DNA of 64,000 nucleotides, from positions 682,001-746,000 of the forward strand of contig NZ_JAKRVX010000001.1 of the NCBI RefSeq assembly GCF_023638035.1, given 5' to 3'. Under the pieces are notes generated by a model. The model was given only the letters and a program-made list of their open reading frames with translations. It did not search any database and was not told the DNA's origin. Positions within the stretch are counted from its first letter, which is position 1. Every line of letters starts with the position of its first letter. The position numbers and the translations under genes are program-made. This DNA is from Natronocalculus amylovorans (GTDB lineage Archaea > Halobacteriota > Halobacteria > Halobacteriales > Haloferacaceae). Shown here piece after piece: positions 17,207 through 24,919 of this stretch.

Positions 17207-18349
17207 ATGGAGCCACATAGTCGCAGACAATTTTTACAGTCCGCGGGAGCGGCAGGTGCTGTTGCCCTGCTCGCAGGCTGTACAGCCGAACAGACAAACG
17301 GGAATGGAGACGCAACACCGGATGAGAACGGGAACGGGAGCGACGATAGCAACGGAAACGGTGCAACAACCGACCCAGATGAGCCGACGGAGCTTACAGT
17401 AGGGACGTATGAGTCCTTTATTGACGCGCCAAGTACAAGCCCGGGAGAGTGGCTCAAAGAAGCATTTGAAGCGGAGTACGACGTTGAGCTCATCTGGGAG
17501 ACACCGTCAAACGGAGTCAACAACTACATTGAACAGGCAAATGCAGGGTCACCCGTTGATACCGATCTGTATCTGGGGTTGACGACAGACGATCTTATCC
17601 GCGTTGATGAGAACCTGAGTAACGGTTCGCTGTTTGCTCCAGCAGGAGAGCTCGCAGGTGCAGACGATATTCGCGAAGGGTTGCAGTTTGATCCGGAGAA
17701 CAGGGCCGTACCGTTCGAGACTGGCTACATCTCGCTCGTCTACAATGAGTACGAAACCGAGGCACCGGAGACGTTTGAGGGACTGCTTGAAGAAGAACAC
17801 AGAGGCGAGCTGCTTGCACAGAGCCCAGAGAGCCAAACTGGCCGTGCATTCTTTTTGCACACAATATACACCGTTGGCGAAGACGAGTATCTAGACTACT
17901 GGCAGGAACTTCAGGACAATGATGTTCGTGTGCTTGGCTCATGGTCCGATTCGTACGCCGCATACGAGGGGGGAGAGGCACCGATGGTCGTCTCCTACTC
18001 AACAGACCAAGTGTTTGCAAACATGGAGGACGCAGATCTGAGCGAACATCAGATTCGATTCCTCAACGATCAGGCCTATGCGAATCCGGAAGGGATGGCA
18101 CAGTTTACTGATTCGGAGAATACGGATCTTGTGACCGATTTCATGGAGTTTGTCCTTCGGCCGGATGTACAAGGAGAGATCGCGGAGCGAAATGTTGTCT
18201 TCCCAGCAACCGACACTGCAGAGCTTGATCCCGAATATGACGAGTTCGCGCATGAACCTCCTGAGCCAGTGACCTTCACATACGACGAACTCGACGGAAA
18301 TCTCAGTGAGTGGATCGATGCCTGGGAACGACAGTTCGCAGGAAACTAA
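17207..18349 (+). CDS. thiB: ABC transporter substrate-binding lipoprotein, thiamine type
   Basis: A 380-residue protein with a twin-arginine lipoprotein signal (SRRQFLQSAGAAGAVALLAG followed by Cys) and a Gly/Asn/Asp-rich tether. The periplasmic-binding fold has ThiB/Fbp-like segments: TELTVGTYESFID at the start, then DLYLGLTTDDLIRVDENLSN and PMVVSYSTDQVFANMED. Homologues bind thiamine or Fe(III); the fused permease and ATPase that follow fit a thiamine importer best. It is likely exported folded by Tat and lipid-anchored outside. ATG 17207 is set by the signal peptide. Confidence 0.82.
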   Translation: MEPHSRRQFLQSAGAAGAVALLAGCTAEQTNGNGDATPDENGNGSDDSNGNGATTDPDEPTELTVGTYESFIDAPSTSPGEWLKEAFEAEYDVELIWETPSNGVNNYIEQANAGSPVDTDLYLGLTTDDLIRVDENLSNGSLFAPAGELAGADDIREGLQFDPENRAVPFETGYISLVYNEYETEAPETFEGLLEEEHRGELLAQSPESQTGRAFFLHTIYTVGEDEYLDYWQELQDNDVRVLGSWSDSYAAYEGGEAPMVVSYSTDQVFANMEDADLSEHQIRFLNDQAYANPEGMAQFTDSENTDLVTDFMEFVLRPDVQGEIAERNVVFPATDTAELDPEYDEFAHEPPEPVTFTYDELDGNLSEWIDAWERQFAGN

Positions 18350-18379
18350 CTTGCCGCCAACAGAGCGGTGAGACGAACA

Positions 18380-20185
18380 ATGAGTGCTGGAGGATCGTGG
18401 GTCGAAAAGCACCTGCTAACAGTGTGTGCGATCGCCACAACCGGACTGCTTGTGCTGCTGTTTTTTTATCCGGTTTCCACGGTGTTCGTTGAGGCTGTTC
18501 GCGTTGATGGGGCGTTCTCACTCTCCGCTTTTGTTGAGATCCTTACAGACGAGTTCTATGTTGGTGAGCTAGCCTCGATTACTGGTGCAGGGTCGCTCAC
18601 TGCAGCGATCGATGCCCTTATTCAACGCGCTGCAGCTGGATTTGCCGATCCTCGGATGGGTGTGATCGGATTTACAGCGTATCAGGCCGCACTCTCAACG
18701 CTTTTGAGTGTGGCAATTGGGTTACCAGCTGCGTGGATTCTCGCGCGATTTGAGTTTCGCGGGCGAAAGACGATACGCTCGCTTACAATTCTCCCGTTTG
18801 TGCTGCCCTCAATTATGGTCGCGGTTGGATTTGTGGCGACGTTTGGAGCGAATGGAACCCTCAATCGGGCACTCGGCCTGGTTGGGCTCGGACCAACAAA
18901 TCTGCTGTTTACGCTGCACGCGATCGTCATTGCACATGCGTTCTACAATGCACCGCTTATTGCTCGGATCACAACCGCTGCGTGGGAGTCAGTCGATGCA
19001 CGAGCGATCGAAACGGCTCGAAGCCTCGGCGCATCTCCATGGCGTGCGTTCTACGATGTGGTGTTTCCACAGCTGAAACCGGCGATCGTGATGGGTGCAA
19101 CGCTAACGTTCATTTTTACGTTTGCGTCGTTTCCGATCGTGTTGGCCCTTGGTGGCTACCAACTGGCAACCATCGAGGTATTCATCTACCGACAGCTAAC
19201 GAATCTCAACTACACTGAAGCCGCAGCCCTTGCGACAATTGAACTCGTTATTTCACTTGGGTTGCTATACGCATATCTCCGTTATGAGGATGCACAACGA
19301 ACGCTTCGCCGAGGTATCCACACCCAGCCACGCCGACAGCTCATTCCGACCGCATGGTCGCTAAAGACCGTATTCACACGGATTTCAGTCGCTGGGTATA
19401 CCGTTGTTGCACTGCTCGTGTTTGTTGGCCCGATCGCAAGCATGATTATTGCCAGCCTTACAACGAGCGATGGATCGTTCACGCTCTCGCATTATCAGTT
19501 CCTGCTTGAGCGACAGACAGCGGGTGCAAGCTTTCAGGTACGACCGCTGCCTGCAATTCGGAACTCGCTCATATTTGCGGTTGGGACGCTTGCAATTGCG
19601 CTCCCGATGGGTGTTGTTGTCTCTATTCTGACGACGCGGCAGTATCGGGGTCGAAAGGTGATGGACGCGATCGCAATGGCACCGCTTGCGGTCTCTGGGA
19701 TCATTGTCGGCCTTGGGCTGCTTCGAGGGCTAGTGTTTGGTGTCGAGATTGCAGGGTGGCGAATTGCGGTTGCTGGTTCGCTTGCGATCGTCGCAGCCCA
19801 TGCGGTGAGTGCATATCCGTTTGTCACCCGGAACGTTACACCAGGGTTAGCGTCGCTCGATCGGACGCTGATCGAATCAGCTCGGAGTTTGGGTGCAACC
19901 CGTGTCCGAACAGTGATTGATATCGAACTTCCGCTTGTGTGGACTGGTGTCGTTGCAGGTGCAGCGTTTGCATTTGCAATTAGTATTGGCGAATTCAATT
20001 CGACGATCGTGTTGGCAACTGGCTCCGGTGAGTACACGATGCCCGTTGCGATCGAGCGCTATCTTGGAAGACGGCTTGGCCCAGCAACCGCCATGGGCTG
20101 TATTCTGCTTGTCGTGACGGCGCTAAGTTTCGTGATCATTGAGCGCTTTGGTGGCGATGCGGAACAACGCGGTGGTGGATTATGA
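18380..20185 (+). CDS. thiP: ABC transporter permease, fused double-domain (thiamine/iron type)
   Basis: A 601-residue permease with about 12 transmembrane helices made of two BPD_transp_1 halves. Each half has its own EAA loop: ETARSLGASPWRAFYDVVFP in the first and ESARSLGATRVRTVIDIELP in the second. The duplicated single-chain arrangement is the ThiP/FbpB type. It starts 30 bases after thiB and is followed 13 bases later by the ATPase. I chose ATG 18380 over a GTG at 18368. Confidence 0.88.
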   Translation: MSAGGSWVEKHLLTVCAIATTGLLVLLFFYPVSTVFVEAVRVDGAFSLSAFVEILTDEFYVGELASITGAGSLTAAIDALIQRAAAGFADPRMGVIGFTAYQAALSTLLSVAIGLPAAWILARFEFRGRKTIRSLTILPFVLPSIMVAVGFVATFGANGTLNRALGLVGLGPTNLLFTLHAIVIAHAFYNAPLIARITTAAWESVDARAIETARSLGASPWRAFYDVVFPQLKPAIVMGATLTFIFTFASFPIVLALGGYQLATIEVFIYRQLTNLNYTEAAALATIELVISLGLLYAYLRYEDAQRTLRRGIHTQPRRQLIPTAWSLKTVFTRISVAGYTVVALLVFVGPIASMIIASLTTSDGSFTLSHYQFLLERQTAGASFQVRPLPAIRNSLIFAVGTLAIALPMGVVVSILTTRQYRGRKVMDAIAMAPLAVSGIIVGLGLLRGLVFGVEIAGWRIAVAGSLAIVAAHAVSAYPFVTRNVTPGLASLDRTLIESARSLGATRVRTVIDIELPLVWTGVVAGAAFAFAISIGEFNSTIVLATGSGEYTMPVAIERYLGRRLGPATAMGCILLVVTALSFVIIERFGGDAEQRGGGL

Positions 20186-20198
20186 TGACGGAGGAACG

Positions 20199-21257
20199 AT
20201 GACAACGATCGAGTTGGACACAATTTCAAAACGGTATGGAGAAACAACCGCTGTGGATGAGATCTCTTTACAGGTATCTGATGGGGAGTTTTTTACGCTC
20301 GTTGGGCCATCCGGCTGTGGAAAGACAACAACGCTTCGGTTAATTGCAGGGTTTGAGTCTCAAACAAGCGGGGCGATCCGGTTTGATGGCCGGGAGATGA
20401 CCGGTGTCCCACCGGAAGAGCGAGGTGTTGGTGTTGTGTTCCAAAACTACGCGCTGTTCCCGCACATGACTGTCGCGAAGAATATTGCCTATGGGCTTCG
20501 GTTTACTGATCCGCCAGGTGGGGTTTCCGTTGGCGATCGGGTAACGGAGCTACTGGAGCTTGTCGACTTACCTGGAATGGGTGATCGCGATCCGGAAGCG
20601 CTCTCAGGTGGGCAACAACAGCGTGTTGCGCTTGCACGGGCGCTTGCGCCAGGCCCGGATCTGCTCCTGCTTGATGAGCCGATGAGCGCGCTTGATGCAC
20701 AGCTCCGTGAACAGCTTCGCGTGCAAATCAAACAGATTCAGTCCGAGCTTGGAATTACCACGGTGTACGTCACCCACGATCAAGAGGAGGCGCTCTCAAT
20801 CTCCGATCGGGTTGCAGTGCTCAACGGTGGAGGGGTTGAACAGATCGCAACGCCACAGACAATCTATCGCGAACCACAGACACCGTTTGTGGCGAACTTT
20901 ATCGGTGACAATAATCTGTTTACAGGAACGGTCGAACAGGTGGCCGCAGGGACTGCTCGTGTGTCGGTTGCCCAAACAGTGGTACACATTGGAGTCTCTG
21001 CAGATCACTCACTTACAACAGGCGATCGGGTGACGTTCTGTATCCGACCCGAACAGTTGCAGGTACAGACACAGGAGACAACGGCAACAAATCAACTCGT
21101 CGCATCGGTCGTCGAATCCGAATTCCTTGGCGAAACAACCCGCGTCCATCTGACATGGAAAAAACAAGAGCTGCGTTTGCGAACAACCGATCCGCTAGCA
21201 GGTGAAGTGACAGTAACGTTTGCGCCTGAGCATGCACATATTGTCACTGTCAACTAA
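20199..21257 (+). CDS. thiQ: ABC transporter ATP-binding protein (thiamine/iron type)
   Basis: A 352-residue ATPase with Walker A GPSGCGKTTT, Q-loop VFQNYALFPHM, signature LSGGQQQRVALARAL, Walker B LLLLDEPMSALD and switch His in VTHDQEEA. The C-terminal third is a TOBE/MOP-like regulatory domain. ATG 20199 has a GGAGG 8 bases upstream, which decides the start over upstream alternatives that overlap thiP. It energises the thiB-thiP importer. Confidence 0.88.
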   Translation: MTTIELDTISKRYGETTAVDEISLQVSDGEFFTLVGPSGCGKTTTLRLIAGFESQTSGAIRFDGREMTGVPPEERGVGVVFQNYALFPHMTVAKNIAYGLRFTDPPGGVSVGDRVTELLELVDLPGMGDRDPEALSGGQQQRVALARALAPGPDLLLLDEPMSALDAQLREQLRVQIKQIQSELGITTVYVTHDQEEALSISDRVAVLNGGGVEQIATPQTIYREPQTPFVANFIGDNNLFTGTVEQVAAGTARVSVAQTVVHIGVSADHSLTTGDRVTFCIRPEQLQVQTQETTATNQLVASVVESEFLGETTRVHLTWKKQELRLRTTDPLAGEVTVTFAPEHAHIVTVN

Positions 21258-21266
21258 CATACCAAA

Positions 21267-21629
21267 TTAGCTGTGGGTGTCCGATGGCTCGATCGTGAGG
21301 CTCTCATCGAGCGACTGATGATGGACCATCACCCGATGGCCGGTATGTCGAGCATGCGTCCGTGCCCATCGTTTTGATGGTCGATCGGAGAGATATTCCT
21401 CACCATCTGGACACTGAGTACAGGTCACAATCCATGGGACAACATCATCCGGAAAGTGTCCGGTATGGCGTTTATGATCGAGTGCAAACTGTTCAACAGC
21501 CTGATTACCAACCTGTAGCTCGTCGAGTTCATAGGAGAGGTCCCACTCACCATTACAACGGGCGCACGTGATTGTCGGAACGTCATCGATCGGCTGGCGC
21601 TCTGCAGGGAGGTCGTTTGGATCGGTCAT
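21267..21629 (-). CDS. Small haloarchaeal protein with two CxxC...HTGH modules
   Basis: A 120-residue protein containing two copies of a putative zinc-binding module. The first runs from CARC through HKRHTGHFPD; the second runs from CTQC through HARHTGH. In both, the Cys pair precedes a helix with the His pair by about 20-30 residues, a C2H2-like arrangement. I start at ATG 21629 (MTDPNDLPAERQ), 7 bases after the methyltransferase stop on the same strand. A longer start at 21650 would overlap that gene. The function is unknown; nucleic-acid or protein binding is possible. Confidence 0.72.
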   Translation of the reverse strand: MTDPNDLPAERQPIDDVPTITCARCNGEWDLSYELDELQVGNQAVEQFALDHKRHTGHFPDDVVPWIVTCTQCPDGEEYLSDRPSKRWARTHARHTGHRVMVHHQSLDESLTIEPSDTHS

Positions 21630-21636
21630 GGATCTG

Positions 21637-22317
21637 TTATGGAACGACACCGACAGTGAGAAGCGTCCCCCACGTTCGGTAGCGATCGATCATCGCGTCT
21701 CGTGTCTCCCAACGGTCCGTTGGGAACGCTGATTCCGGTGGAATTTCAATCTCGAGATCAGGAATCGTATCCTGTTCAGCAACGTGGAATCCAGCCTCGC
21801 GGAATGCGTCGCGATACTGGTCGCGACTCCAGCGAGTCATCGCAACGGAAATGTTGTCCTGCCAGCTATGAGAGGCGACGTTCTCCTCATAGTAGTTCAC
21901 TGCACAGTAGACGGCTCCACCGGGACGGATGATACGCTGCAGTTCTTCGAGCGTATGTGCTGGATCTGCCGCGTAGTAGAACGCTTCCATCGTAAACACA
22001 TGGTCGACGCTGTTATCCGCAAATGGGAGCGAGTCAAAGTCGCCAATTAGAAACCCGATCGAGTCATCGTCAGTGTAGTCTGCTGCGTTAGCAGCCATCT
22101 CTGGAGAGCCATCAAGCCCGTAGCCCCGGCCGATCGACTTTGTCTCTTTGAGTGCACGGAGCGCATAGCCGCTTCCCGTACCAAGGTCAAGAACGGTCTC
22201 GCCTGCTTCGATCGGCATTCGTGCAAGCACGTGCTTTGCGGTATGCCAATGACGCTCCTCCATCCCTTTATCTCGGCCATCGGTGGCCCAGTCGTCAAAC
22301 TCCTCACGGACGCTCAT
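21637..22317 (-). CDS. Class I SAM-dependent methyltransferase
   Basis: A 226-residue methyltransferase with motif I TVLDLGTGSGYAL (about 41-53), the acidic residue after strand 2 in GYGLDGSPEM, motif II-like FADNSVDHVFTMEAFYY and motif III RIIRPGGAVYCAV. The fold is UbiE/Methyltransf_11-like; the substrate is unknown. It is followed closely by the two-module zinc protein, so the two may form an operon. Confidence 0.88.
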   Translation of the reverse strand: MSVREEFDDWATDGRDKGMEERHWHTAKHVLARMPIEAGETVLDLGTGSGYALRALKETKSIGRGYGLDGSPEMAANAADYTDDDSIGFLIGDFDSLPFADNSVDHVFTMEAFYYAADPAHTLEELQRIIRPGGAVYCAVNYYEENVASHSWQDNISVAMTRWSRDQYRDAFREAGFHVAEQDTIPDLEIEIPPESAFPTDRWETRDAMIDRYRTWGTLLTVGVVP

Positions 22318-22401
22318 ATTGGGTAGTGGGCGGTGATCGGTTAAACGAGTTCGGCTTGCATCGACGAAAACAGCTACCTAACTGGAACTGATTATGAGAG
22401 T

Positions 22402-22866
22402 GTGAAATCGAGACCACGGCTCCCACCGATACAAGGGTTCAGAAAGCGTCGGCGTTTCAGAATTGCGGACTCAGCACAGCAGATTGTTGGTGGATTTTTG
22501 CTTGCAGGGCCGTTCGTCGTTACCGAAGAAGTATGGCTGCTTGCTGCGGGCATGAACCTCTGGCAAGCGTTCGCAACGATCGGAATTGTTTGTGCAATTG
22601 GATACGCAGCATTATACAAGGCAGATACAAAACGAGATCCAAGCGAAGAACAAGATATCGTTGGAATCCCAGTTCGGTTTCTCTCGTTGGTGTGTATCGC
22701 ATTTGGATCTGTGTTAGTGCTTGCACTCTTATTTGACGCACCTGATACATTCTTGCTCGATAATGGCGCAACGACAGCCGAAACCGCGATAATTACATTC
22801 AAAGCGGTGAGCGTGGGCGCAGTGTTCAGTGTTGTCGGCGCTGCAACAGCGGATAGTGTATTTTAA
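22402..22866 (+). CDS. DUF2391/TIGR02587-type membrane protein
   Basis: A 154-residue protein with a basic N-terminus (RKRRRFRIADSAQQIVGGF) and four predicted transmembrane helices, including LAGPFVVTEEVWLLAAGM and VSVGAVFSVVGAATADS. The pattern matches DUF2391 from memory; no function is established. It stands alone, divergent from the methyltransferase. Confidence 0.72.
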   Translation: MKSRPRLPPIQGFRKRRRFRIADSAQQIVGGFLLAGPFVVTEEVWLLAAGMNLWQAFATIGIVCAIGYAALYKADTKRDPSEEQDIVGIPVRFLSLVCIAFGSVLVLALLFDAPDTFLLDNGATTAETAIITFKAVSVGAVFSVVGAATADSVF

Positions 22867-22932
22867 ATAGTTATGTTTTTGAATTGGTCATTTAGCATGA
22901 AGGATTAAGGCTATTCGGTGGGTGACAACCAT

Positions 22933-23517
22933 ATGGAGTATTCGCTTGCAATTGAGTCGGCACCAAAAACAATTCCAGGTGGCACAGGGCTTCTCTTATT
23001 ACATCCAAGTATCGGTGAAACCGATCGGATCGACACGGATTTCCTGAAAACCGACACTGATCACTTCCTCGTTATTTCTACTCGGACGACCGCTCGGGAA
23101 GTCGAACAGAAACTTGAGCACTACGATGTCGACGAGTCACGAGCTGTGATTTTAGATACGCTCTCTGTTGAGCGAGGCTACTCGCGACGCTCCTCAGATC
23201 ACGTCCACTACGTATCCTCACCGGACGATCTCAGTGGGATTGTTGAGCAGACCAGACGCTTTCTTGAATCACACGATGGAAAGGTGAGAATTAGTGTGGA
23301 CTCGCTCACGGAGATGGCATATTACGCTGACGATGATGGCGTGTATGAAGCATCAAAACAGCTTCTGGCACTCCTCGAAGAAAACGACGCAGTTGGGATC
23401 TTCCACCTCTCAAAAGAGGTTCACGATGAGTCGACGGTTGCGAAATTCCGCGAACTGTTTGCTGGTGTTGTCGATCTCGATGAAGATGGGAGCGTCCACG
23501 TCGAGATGGCGGATTAA
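22933..23517 (+). CDS. RecA-like (KaiC-related) protein lacking a standard P-loop (DUF7090-like)
   Basis: A 194-residue protein with a RecA/KaiC-like order of strands: GGTGLLLLHPS where a Walker A would be, DHFLVISTRTTAREVEQKLE, RAVILDTLSVERGY, and a Walker-B-like VRISVDSLTEMAYY. The GxxxxGK[ST] lysine is absent, so ATP hydrolysis is unlikely. I recall the family as DUF7090. I chose ATG 22933 over an upstream GTG at 22918. It converges with the next gene, with a 4-base overlap of the ends. Confidence 0.75.
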   Translation: MEYSLAIESAPKTIPGGTGLLLLHPSIGETDRIDTDFLKTDTDHFLVISTRTTAREVEQKLEHYDVDESRAVILDTLSVERGYSRRSSDHVHYVSSPDDLSGIVEQTRRFLESHDGKVRISVDSLTEMAYYADDDGVYEASKQLLALLEENDAVGIFHLSKEVHDESTVAKFRELFAGVVDLDEDGSVHVEMAD

Positions 23518-24296
23518 TCTCGAAGCTGTGCAAACGTTTTTTCCGCCCATCGAACTGCATAGCTTGGCCCATGGTCGATGTATGCCGTTGTGTTAAGTGC
23601 GGAGAACGGTGCTGGTAGTTTGAGATCGTGTTTCATCGCTGAACAAGCATACTCTGTTGCTTCCGCAAATGTGAGTTTGCCGTGTGCGACCTCTCGGGAA
23701 AGCGAGTCAAGTCGGCCCTCAAGACGTTCTCCAGCGTCTACCCAACTTTCCCATAGCGCTGGATGCTCGGTTTCCCACGATCGAAACTCCGACCGTGTCT
23801 GCAGTCCGACCCAGCCGTCAAACAGCGCAGCCGCGAGCTGATACGTCTCTCCTGGAGAGAGTCCAGAGACCGCCGCAAGCTCACGGTATTGTTCGCCAAA
23901 GTACGGTAAAAAGTGCTCAGGCACAGCAAGATGTAGTTGTACGTATGCTTCTGCGAGCAGAAAATCAAGGAATGCATCTGGCGTTCCGGTTGCACGATGT
24001 TTCGTAAACACACATGGTGGTGTCGTCTGTGTTGTCCACATGACGGTCCCATCGCCTGGCATGCCGATCGTGAAATCGCTGCTCGCGTAGCGCTGTAACA
24101 GCTGTGGTGCATCGGACGGCAGCCACGACGCGGGATACTGTGCAGGAGAAAGCGACTCAACAACGAGCCCTAACTCTTCTGCAACCGCTGGTGGAAGCAT
24201 CTCCGAATCAGTGTCAAGCGAGAAGGTGAGTGCATCCGGAGCGTACGCTTTGTGGACCGCAGAAAGCGGTTCTGAGAGCGATCGCTCTGTAAACAT
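23514..24296 (-). CDS. Conserved haloarchaeal protein (DUF7089-like)
   Basis: A 260-residue soluble protein, mostly helical, with WETEHPALWESWVDAGERLE and SREVAHGKLTFAEATEYACS and no motif I can assign to catalysis. It pairs with the DUF7090-like gene, tail to tail, an arrangement I recall as common in haloarchaea. Its ATG directly abuts the stop of the 29-residue gene upstream, so those two are likely translated from one mRNA. Function unknown. Confidence 0.72.
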   Translation of the reverse strand: MFTERSLSEPLSAVHKAYAPDALTFSLDTDSEMLPPAVAEELGLVVESLSPAQYPASWLPSDAPQLLQRYASSDFTIGMPGDGTVMWTTQTTPPCVFTKHRATGTPDAFLDFLLAEAYVQLHLAVPEHFLPYFGEQYRELAAVSGLSPGETYQLAAALFDGWVGLQTRSEFRSWETEHPALWESWVDAGERLEGRLDSLSREVAHGKLTFAEATEYACSAMKHDLKLPAPFSALNTTAYIDHGPSYAVRWAEKTFAQLRD

Positions 24297-24386
24297 CTAC
24301 GCGAGTGCGAACGACAGAATAATTCCAATCGACAGGACAGCTGAAACGGCGATCGTACCGAGCGTAATTTTGGTCGCTTTGCTCAT
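24297..24386 (-). CDS. 29-residue single-helix membrane microprotein
   Basis: This frame starts at ATG 24384-24386 and its TAG (24297-24299) is immediately followed by the ATG of the DUF7089-like gene, with no gap. The sequence is a short basic start (MSKATK) and one hydrophobic helix of about 20 residues (LGTIAVSAVLSIGIILSFAL). The abutting stop/start suggests a real, co-translated gene. A longer in-frame extension reaching 24611 would run across the divergent acetyltransferase start and is not credible. Confidence 0.6.
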   Translation of the reverse strand: MSKATKITLGTIAVSAVLSIGIILSFALA

Positions 24387-24484
24387 ATCCGTGTGGTATT
24401 GTGGAACGTGCTTAAAGGCTTCAGTATCGGTTGACGAGGGACAGATGGCCATGGTTTTATCGCCACCGCCGCCGAACGCATAGT

Positions 24485-24919
24485 ATGCAAATTCGTGACG
24501 CGGTCGAAGCTGATGCGGAGGCGATCGCGGCAATGAGTGATGCACCTGTTGACGTGGTTCGTAATCTTGTACACGATCGAACAGTCCGGGTTGCTGCAGC
24601 AGATAACTCACGGGCGGCCGATCCGAATGTTGACGCTGGGGGTGCAGGAGCGTCGCTTTTGGGCTTCGTTAGTTTTGATGCAGCGGAGTCAACAGTGCAT
24701 GTCACCCAGTTTGGTGGCCAGCGTGAGGCCTGTATTGAGCTCCTTGAAGAGCCAGTTCGATTCGCAACCGCTGAAGGGATGACTGTTGAGTTACTCGTTG
24801 AGGCTGGAAACGACGAGCGGAGCACCGTTGCCACGGACGCAGGATTCACAAAAGTTGGCGCTGGCCCACAATTTAACAATGCGGGGACGGTTCGATATCG
24901 GCTCGAGCCAGAGGGTTAG
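24485..24919 (+). CDS. GNAT-like acetyltransferase
   Basis: A 144-residue protein that starts as a GNAT domain (MQIRDAVEADAEAIAAMSDA) and ends ERSTVATDAGFTKVGAGPQF, like the family's terminal helix-strand. The middle is short and the classic Q/RxxGxG/A loop is degenerate (GGQREACIELLEEP), so catalysis is uncertain. It overlaps the DP1 gene by 4 bases tail to tail. ATG 24485 gives the proper first strand. Confidence 0.75.
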   Translation: MQIRDAVEADAEAIAAMSDAPVDVVRNLVHDRTVRVAAADNSRAADPNVDAGGAGASLLGFVSFDAAESTVHVTQFGGQREACIELLEEPVRFATAEGMTVELLVEAGNDERSTVATDAGFTKVGAGPQFNNAGTVRYRLEPEG

